Part shown: piece after piece, positions 29,800 through 34,532 of the stretch | How positions within the stretch are numbered: the first letter of the stretch is position 1 | How the letters are laid out: every line of letters starts with the position of its first letter | NCBI GenBank assembly: GCA_002898715.1 | Contig: BEIA01000010.1 | Location: 1 to 34,532, forward strand | From: a bacterium HR24 | Lineage (GTDB): Bacteria > Chloroflexota > Dehalococcoidia > SM23-28-2 > HRBIN24 | Reading direction: 5' to 3' | Length of the DNA stretch: 34,532 nucleotides | Translations under genes and position numbers: made by a program | Notes under the pieces: model-generated | Told to the model about the DNA's origin: nothing | What the model saw: the letters and a program-made list of their open reading frames with translations, nothing else | Database searches by the model: none

Positions 29800-31275
29800 C
29801 TATACCGCGAGCTTCGTCGTCTGCCCGAGGGCCGAGGAGCCCAGCACCCACCAGCCCGACTCGGCGGCAGCATCGGACAGGCGCCAGAGGGTCTCGTGGC
29901 GCCGGCCTGGGCCGATGCGGTGCTCGATGGCCTCGATCCAGAAATCGCCGCTTATGCCCATCTGCGTGCCCACCCCCGTCGCCACTACGGTGATGCGGTC
30001 GGAGATGCGGCGCTGGAGCGCCTGCGAGAGCAGCGCGTCCGAGGCGGAAGCGGGGAGCGTCATCACCAGGAGCGGTATGGGGTCGCGGTATTTCGCGACG
30101 ATGTACCGGGCCAGGTCCTGGGCTAGATTGCGGTCCCCGTAGAAGTCTCCCTCGAACGTCCACCTGCGGCGGCCGTAGCGCCCCTCGCTGGCAGCATCTG
30201 TATGCCGCACCACCGTCGGGTCGCCCGGCACCATGGCTGTGCCCCGGGCCCGCGCCTGGTCGATGCTCGCCACCTGGCGTGTGTTGTTGTTGTGCACGAC
30301 TATCTTCATGGCGTCGGCGAACTTGCTGGTGGTGATGGTGATATCGCCGCTGGGGACGCCGCTCACGACGATGTCGGAGCCCAGCACCGGGTCGGCCCAG
30401 GCAGCTACGAAGCCCTCGCCCTGATAGGTGGCCCAGAGCTCCACGGACGCCTGGGGCTGGACGGAGATGGGGACGGCGCTCGCCTGCCACAGCACCGCCT
30501 CGGGCTGCTGCGTGTAGGTGACGACATCCAGGGTGGCGCTGTTGTAGATGTCCCGTAGGGGGTCGAGCTCTTGGATGGAGCTGTAGCATAGGGGAGCGCC
30601 CGGGTCGTCGCTGAAGGTGGCCTGGCTCGTGAGGTGGTCGGCCTTCAGCCGGTGGTGCCGGTCCTCGAAGACGATGCTCCCGTCCTCCCCCTCGTAGAGG
30701 AAGCCCATCTCCTGGTCCTCCAGCTTCCTGAGGGCGGCGAGGGCCGATGCCCCCTTCCCGGGCCACCACACGGTGAGGACGGTCTTGCCGGGGTCGACCT
30801 GACGCAGGGTGGCCGGCCACCCCACCGCGTCCAGCACGGCATTGACGGCCGTGCCGGTGGCAACGTTCTGCTGCGGGGCGAGGCTTATGTCCGTTGCTGC
30901 CAGCCGGCTGAAGGGCCCCAGGGCTGTGAGTATGGCGGTGGGCACCTCGCCTGCGCGCCGCACGCCGGGCTCGATGGTGTCGAGGTAGCCCGTCCAGATG
31001 GTGACGGCCACCGGCGCCGTGGCGCGCAGCCGCACTAGCCGGCCAGGCAGCATCCTGCCATACAGGGGCGACGCCGTGTTGAAGGGGCTGTAGGTGCCGT
31101 CGTCGTTGAGGAGGGTGGCCCTGAGCCTCCCTGCCGAGGCCCGGCCTGCCAGCTGCGAGGCGTGGTCGCGGCCACGGGAGCACTCGATGGAGATGACGTC
31201 CTGCGTCACATCGTCACCTGGCCCGAAGGCGCCGTCGCCGTCCCAGTCCACCTCCAGCACGTAGCTGCCCGGCAC
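29800..31275 (-). CDS. Phage baseplate hub / tail-associated protein
   Basis: A 491-residue protein directly after the tape measure gene, the usual position of the hub (distal tail/Tal-like) protein. The N-terminal ~110 residues (YVLEVDWDGDGAFGPGDDVTQDVISIECSRGRD...) form a beta-rich domain seen in phage hub proteins, followed by YSPFNTASPLYGRMLPGRLVRLRA and WTGYLDTIEPG, typical of gp27-like tail tip proteins. A C-terminal domain (GISGDFWIEAIEHRIGPGRRHETLWRLSDA) is also common to these. It starts with GTG after GGGAGGTGA, 4 bp from the tape measure stop. Confidence 0.75.
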   Translation of the reverse strand: MPGSYVLEVDWDGDGAFGPGDDVTQDVISIECSRGRDHASQLAGRASAGRLRATLLNDDGTYSPFNTASPLYGRMLPGRLVRLRATAPVAVTIWTGYLDTIEPGVRRAGEVPTAILTALGPFSRLAATDISLAPQQNVATGTAVNAVLDAVGWPATLRQVDPGKTVLTVWWPGKGASALAALRKLEDQEMGFLYEGEDGSIVFEDRHHRLKADHLTSQATFSDDPGAPLCYSSIQELDPLRDIYNSATLDVVTYTQQPEAVLWQASAVPISVQPQASVELWATYQGEGFVAAWADPVLGSDIVVSGVPSGDITITTSKFADAMKIVVHNNNTRQVASIDQARARGTAMVPGDPTVVRHTDAASEGRYGRRRWTFEGDFYGDRNLAQDLARYIVAKYRDPIPLLVMTLPASASDALLSQALQRRISDRITVVATGVGTQMGISGDFWIEAIEHRIGPGRRHETLWRLSDAAAESGWWVLGSSALGQTTKLAV

Positions 31276-31279
31276 CGCC

Positions 31280-33580
31280 TCACCTCCCTAGTAGGCCGTG
31301 GAAGGCCCCGCGCCGCAGCGCGTCGCGCACGATGGCCGTTATACGCTCCTCGAACCCCAGCTCGCCGTATACCGGCCCGTGCACGGCAACGTTGACGACG
31401 ATACCCCCACCCACCACAGCGGGGGTAGGCGCAGCAGTGGGGGCCGGCATCCCGGCCACTAGGCCCGTAACGTCCCCCATCAGGCCCTTCAGGTCGGGCA
31501 GGCCCGACTCGATGCCGGCCATGAGCCCCTCCATGATGGCCCGCCCGTGGGGCACCAGGAGCCGCACGTCGTCGGTAAGGGGGCCCTTCCAGGAGGTGAT
31601 CTTGTCCTTCAAGTCCCCGAGGACGCCCTTGAGCTCCCCTGCCATGGACTTGATGCCGTCTATGAGCCCCCGGATAAGGGCACGCCCGGCGCCCCACAGC
31701 AGGCTGCCCAGGTCGCCGAGGGCGTCTAGGATTTGGCCTGGTATGCCTCTAACCGTCTCCAGCAACCCCCACAGCGCCATTCCTACCCCGTCTTTCATCC
31801 TGTTGAAGGCCCCCACCACCAGGTCACGGGCTGCATCTGCTGCCCCCGCCACCAGGTCACGGGCGTTGCCCATGATGCCCGCGGCCAGATCACGCAGCGC
31901 GGACACGGCCCCGACCACACTATCCTTCATGGCCTCGAAAGCACCCACTACCAGGTCACGGGCCGAATCGGCGATGCCAGACAGGGCGTCCCTCAAGGCG
32001 CCGAAGGTGGCCTCGCCCGCTTCCTTGAGGCCGTTCCAGATGCCCTCGAGGGCCTCCTTGGCACCGTTCCAGATGCCCTCTAGCTGGGCCTTTAGCTGCT
32101 CGAATGCCTCCCGCACCTTGTCGCGGATGCCGAAGGCGTTGGTGGTGAAGAGGACCACCAGCCCCGCCGGCCCCAGCAGTATCAAGGAAGCGATGGAGAC
32201 GATCTCCTGCCAGTTGCGCGCCAGGAAGTCCTTGACCTCGCCCCAGATCCTGACGATGTGGTCACGCACGAAGTCGAAGGCCTGCATTATCTGGTCGCGG
32301 AAGATGAAGGCAGCCACGCCTGCCCCGATGAGGCCCACGGCGATGAGGCCCGCCGGCCCCAGCACGGGCAGGAGCCCCATGATGGAGGACATGAGGGGGC
32401 CGGCGATGGCCGATGCCAGGCCCGACAGAGCGCCCGTGACGCTGCCGATGACGGGGGCGAGGGGCCCGGCCAGGGCGGCCACGATCTGGAAGGCCGGCCC
32501 CAGCTGCTGCGTGAGCTCCGAGGCCCGCCCCAGGATCTCGTGCCCCAGGATCCTGAGCTTGGCAGTGATGGTGGAGTCGATCTGGTCGGCGGCCTGGGCC
32601 GTTGCGCCCTGGACGCTTTGTAGGTCTACCTGGAACTGGGCCAGGGAGCCGCCCGACTGGGCCAGAGCGTTGGCGAGGGCAGGGCCGGCGCGGGTGCCGA
32701 AGAGGTCGATGGCCAGCTGCGCCCTCATGGCCGGGTCCTCCATGGACATGAGGGCCTGGGTGAGCACCTGGAACTTCTCGGCCGGCGAGAGGGCGAGGAA
32801 CTGCTGGAGGGCATCGCCCGAGAGGCCGATCTGCATGCCCAGCTGGGCGAGCTTCTGCTGGCCCGTCTCGCTGGTGTCGGTGAGGACGTTCAGGGCCTGG
32901 TTGAACGCCCGCGCCGTCCCCTCGGCGTTCACGCCGGCGGTGGCGAAGAGGTTGATGTAGCCCAGGGCGTCGTTCACCGAGAGCCCCAGGGCCGAGAAGC
33001 TGGGCGCCATGCGGTTGAGGACGTCCAGCGCCCCCTGGACGTCGGTGCCGAAGCGCCGGTGGGACTCCACCAGGGCGTCCATGATGCCGGTGGCGTCCTC
33101 GGCCGTGAGGCCCCAGGCGTCCAGCACGTCGTCGAAGAGGGCCACGGCCTGCGCCGCGTCCACACCCGTCACCTTGCTGAAGTCCAGGTAGGCCTGTGCC
33201 AACTGCCGCATCTGGACAGCATTGGACGTGCTGACGCCCTGCAGGGTGGCGAGACCCTCCATGACGGCGGCGATGGCCTCGCGGCCCTGGGTGTTGGAGC
33301 GGAAGAGGTCGTTCAGGACGCCCGTCATGGCCCGCACGTCCGCCGCCGAGGCCCCGGTGACGGCCCCGAAGCGGGCCATGAGCTCGCTTGTCTGCAGCAC
33401 GTCCTGCGCCAGGGCCTGGAAGGCCTCCCCCACGCCGAGGCCGGCCAGGGCACCCAGGGCCGTCCGCACGAGGCCCGACACGTTGCCGAGCCCGCCCAGC
33501 CGCTCCTGGACGCCGGCGAGGGCCGCCGAGGCCTCGTCCCTGGCCCGCAGCAGCAGCTCCAGCGTGGCGCTAGCGGCCAT
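31280..33580 (-). CDS. Phage tail tape measure protein
   Basis: A 766-residue tape measure protein that sets tail length and helps DNA entry. The N-terminal half is a TP901-type core (AAVMEGLATLQGVSTSNAVQMRQLAQAYLDFSKVTG, then DALGYINLFATAGVNAEGTARAFNQAL), followed by a hydrophobic membrane-active stretch around residues 370-440 and a repeat-rich helical section with three copies of ARDLV-GA type motifs and two LEGIWNG units. The C-terminus has the GLIDGIKSMAGELK element. At ~1.5 A per residue the tail would be about 115 nm, an inference. It overlaps the chaperone extension by 11 bp. Confidence 0.92.
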   Translation of the reverse strand: MAASATLELLLRARDEASAALAGVQERLGGLGNVSGLVRTALGALAGLGVGEAFQALAQDVLQTSELMARFGAVTGASAADVRAMTGVLNDLFRSNTQGREAIAAVMEGLATLQGVSTSNAVQMRQLAQAYLDFSKVTGVDAAQAVALFDDVLDAWGLTAEDATGIMDALVESHRRFGTDVQGALDVLNRMAPSFSALGLSVNDALGYINLFATAGVNAEGTARAFNQALNVLTDTSETGQQKLAQLGMQIGLSGDALQQFLALSPAEKFQVLTQALMSMEDPAMRAQLAIDLFGTRAGPALANALAQSGGSLAQFQVDLQSVQGATAQAADQIDSTITAKLRILGHEILGRASELTQQLGPAFQIVAALAGPLAPVIGSVTGALSGLASAIAGPLMSSIMGLLPVLGPAGLIAVGLIGAGVAAFIFRDQIMQAFDFVRDHIVRIWGEVKDFLARNWQEIVSIASLILLGPAGLVVLFTTNAFGIRDKVREAFEQLKAQLEGIWNGAKEALEGIWNGLKEAGEATFGALRDALSGIADSARDLVVGAFEAMKDSVVGAVSALRDLAAGIMGNARDLVAGAADAARDLVVGAFNRMKDGVGMALWGLLETVRGIPGQILDALGDLGSLLWGAGRALIRGLIDGIKSMAGELKGVLGDLKDKITSWKGPLTDDVRLLVPHGRAIMEGLMAGIESGLPDLKGLMGDVTGLVAGMPAPTAAPTPAVVGGGIVVNVAVHGPVYGELGFEERITAIVRDALRRGAFHGLLGR
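31818..31963. repeat. Three 14-bp direct repeats inside the tape measure gene
   Basis: ACCAGGTCACGGGC occurs at 31818-31831, 31851-31864 and 31950-31963, encoding the repeated ARDLV motif. The spacings are multiples of 33 bp (33 and 99), that is 11 residues, matching an 11-residue helical repeat. Confidence 0.7.
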
Positions 33581-33779
33581 GGCGCCTGAGCCTCCTCACC
33601 TCCAGCTCCTCCAGCTCCCGCCGTGCCCGCAGGATGAGCAGGGCCCCTTCTACCCAGCGCAGGGGCAGGCGCGCAAGGTCAAAGGGCGAGCAGTTGAACT
33701 CGCGGCAGAGGGCCATGACGGCGGCCACGTCAGCCAGCTCCTTCGGCACCTTCCCTGAAAGCAGCTCCAGCCGGGCGAT
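33570..33779 (-). CDS. Tail assembly chaperone frameshift extension (gpT-like)
   Basis: A 69-residue segment with no start of its own nearby, in the +1 frame relative to the upstream chaperone. It reads IARLELLSGKVPKELADVAAVMALCREFNCSPFDLARLPLRWVEGALLIL and ends RRLRRHGR. It is placed as the gpT extension of lambda-type tail chaperones: between the G-like gene and the tape measure, overlapping the latter's start. Translation through CC-AAAAA-T with a +1 shift would join it to residue 136 of the upstream protein, giving a ~205-residue fusion. A one-base sequencing error in the A5 run is the alternative. Confidence 0.7.
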   Translation of the reverse strand: MARLELLSGKVPKELADVAAVMALCREFNCSPFDLARLPLRWVEGALLILRARRELEELEVRRLRRHGR

Positions 33780-34188
33780 TTTTGGCGTCCAGGCGGCGGG
33801 AGGCGTAGTAGGAGTCCACGGCGTCCATGAGGGCCCGCACCAGCCAGTCGGGCAGCCGCTCGATGGCCCGCCTCCTCTCCTCCACCGTCCCCACGGGCAC
33901 CTTCCGCCCGTCCTTGTCGGCGAGGCTCCAGTCCAGGATGGCGTGGACCAGGAGGGCACGGCGGGCGGCCAAAAGGTCCAGCTCCAAGGGGATCTCCGCC
34001 CCCCTGGCATCGGAGGAGGAGAGGAGCATGCGGGCCCGCAGCCCCTCCCGCTCCACCGCCACCGCCACGCCGTAGGGCAGCTCGGCGTAGACCTCCACCC
34101 AGTCCTCGGAGCCCTCGAGGCGGGGGACGGGCAGGTCGCGCAGGTAGATGCGGTGCCGGGCCTCGGGGTCGATGAACAGGCTCTCCAT
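33730..34188 (-). CDS. Tail assembly chaperone (gpG-like)
   Basis: A 152-residue protein (MESLFIDPEARHRIYLRDLPVPRLEGSEDWVEVYAELP...) in the position of the lambda gpG chaperone, between the tail tube and tape measure genes. It is helical and charged (EERRRAIERLPDWLVRALMDAVDSYYASR). After residue ~138 the frame drifts into a low-complexity Ala/Gly end (RPAGAAFREGAEGAG), while the +1 frame continues with a normal-looking protein, which is typical of a frameshift pair. No similarity to gpG is visible by eye, so the name rests on position, size and frameshift arrangement. Confidence 0.72.
   Translation of the reverse strand: MESLFIDPEARHRIYLRDLPVPRLEGSEDWVEVYAELPYGVAVAVEREGLRARMLLSSSDARGAEIPLELDLLAARRALLVHAILDWSLADKDGRKVPVGTVEERRRAIERLPDWLVRALMDAVDSYYASRRLDAKNRPAGAAFREGAEGAG
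33777..33786 (-). other. Candidate ribosomal frameshift site (GCC AAA AAT C)
   Basis: On the minus strand the chaperone reads GAC GCC AAA AAT CGC in frame 0, and ACG CCA AAA ATC GCC in the frame of the extension. Slippage of tRNA-Lys from AAA to the next AAA by one base forward gives ...D-A-K-I-A-R. Classical X-XXY-YYZ -1 slippage would not give the right frame. Confidence 0.55.
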
Positions 34189-34198
34189 GGCGGGCCTC

Positions 34199-34532
34199 CT
34201 AGGGCAGGCTGGCGACGTCGTTCTGGACGCGGACGACGAAGTCGGCAGCGAGCGCCGGGTCGTACTCGCTCTGGAACTCGAGCTCCATCACCGTCATGCC
34301 GTCCTCCTCCTCGGGCGGGAGCGCCCCCACCTCCCGCCACCGCCCGTAGGCGTCGATCTGGACGAAGCGCCGGTAGGTGCCGGAGATCACGGGGCCCTCG
34401 ATGTGCAGCCGCAGCTTGCGGGGGGAGGCGGCGGCGAACTGGGCCCACTCGGCAGCCCAGGTGCTGTTGAAGACCCCCCGCAGGGTGATGCTCAGCTCCC
34501 GCCGCTGCTCGGAGTGGAGGCTGAAGACGTCT
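34199..34532 (-). CDS. Probable tail tube protein, C-terminal part (truncated by window end)
   Basis: The frame is open to the right edge and ends 10 bp before the chaperone start. The visible 110 residues are (D)VFSLHSEQRRELSITLRG...NSTWAAEWAQFAAASPRKLRLHIEGPVISGTYRRFVQIDAYGRWREVG...MTVMELEFQSEYDPALAADFVVRVQND. Alternating strands and the position directly upstream of the chaperone pair and tape measure identify it as the major tail (tube) protein by genome order; by eye the sequence itself gives no clear family match. The GTG at 34390 of the ORF track is internal. Confidence 0.65.
   Translation of the reverse strand, partial: DVFSLHSEQRRELSITLRGVFNSTWAAEWAQFAAASPRKLRLHIEGPVISGTYRRFVQIDAYGRWREVGALPPEEEDGMTVMELEFQSEYDPALAADFVVRVQNDVASLP

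Larger units (their letters stand above)
21355..34532. mobile_element. Left end of a siphovirus-like prophage integrated at tRNA-Asp
   Basis: An integrase gene reading away from the tRNA, small early genes, and a leftward late operon with lysis and long-tail genes fill the window from the tRNA to its right edge. Tape measure, tail assembly chaperone and baseplate hub genes are present; no tail sheath gene is present in the part visible, suggesting a siphovirus. Head, packaging and replication genes and attR would be to the right of the window. The exact left boundary, within or just after the tRNA 3' end, cannot be fixed without attR. Confidence 0.88.

Noticed and set aside
29198-31183. 661-residue minus ORF overlapping the hub and fibre genes
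   Set aside because: Arg/Pro/His-rich out-of-frame translation of two better-supported genes with their own SDs.
31332-32960. 542-residue plus ORF opposite the tape measure gene
   Set aside because: Low-complexity Ala/Pro/Ser/Arg shadow; the minus-strand protein has clear tape measure features.
21355-34532. Diversity-generating retroelement or toxin-antitoxin module within the prophage
   Set aside because: No reverse transcriptase, template/variable repeat pair or recognisable toxin-antitoxin pair is seen in any frame.

Overview
The window is a high-GC bacterial chromosome segment whose right 13 kb is the left end of a prophage. The host gene set (carA-carB-pyrK, a SufR-like regulator with an Mrp ATPase, pyrD, yggS-proC-yggT-recA, rny-ymdB-PHP) together with good sigma70-type promoters and a mix of Shine-Dalgarno and apparently leaderless starts fits a member of the Chloroflexota. 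The phylum is an inference from gene content and order; no marker here proves it.

Positions 1-4910 hold the end of carA, a GNAT acetyltransferase, carB and pyrK, all start-to-stop coupled: carbamoyl-phosphate synthesis plus the electron-transfer subunit of dihydroorotate dehydrogenase. Its catalytic partner pyrD sits 5 kb further on. In between are a TolB/PD40-type propeller lipoprotein, a metallo-beta-lactamase-fold hydrolase, and (on the minus strand) an Fe-S carrier ATPase overlapping a SufR-like regulator, then a small zinc-finger protein with a near-consensus promoter. Positions 10900-13200 hold a polytopic GT-C-like membrane protein, a small membrane protein and a monooxygenase-like ferredoxin-fold protein.

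Positions 13246-21162 are a housekeeping block: yggS, proC, yggT (apparently with an ATC start codon), recA, a ferritin-like/VIT1 fusion (MbfA type), rny, ymdB, a PHP phosphoesterase and a small convergent membrane protein. A tRNA-Asp(GTC) gene follows.

From just after the tRNA to the end of the window lies a siphovirus-like prophage. An integrase and three small early genes run rightward, with an operator-like inverted repeat over the early promoter. Everything else runs leftward in a tightly packed late operon entering from the right edge: tail tube (partial), tail assembly chaperone with an apparent +1 frameshift extension, tape measure, baseplate hub, tail fibre, a glycine-rich adhesin, amidase endolysin, holin-like proteins, small zinc-binding proteins, a second catalytic-domain-only tyrosine recombinase and an unknown protein. 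The head genes and attR must lie beyond the window.

The signals most worth following are: (i) a perfect 14-6-14 inverted repeat, with the architecture of a tyrosine-recombinase core site, inside the second recombinase gene; (ii) the +1 (or -2) frameshift arrangement in the tail chaperone; (iii) the ATC start of yggT; (iv) matched -10 boxes placed exactly 9 nt before SD-less start codons; and (v) the palindrome overlapping the phage early promoter.
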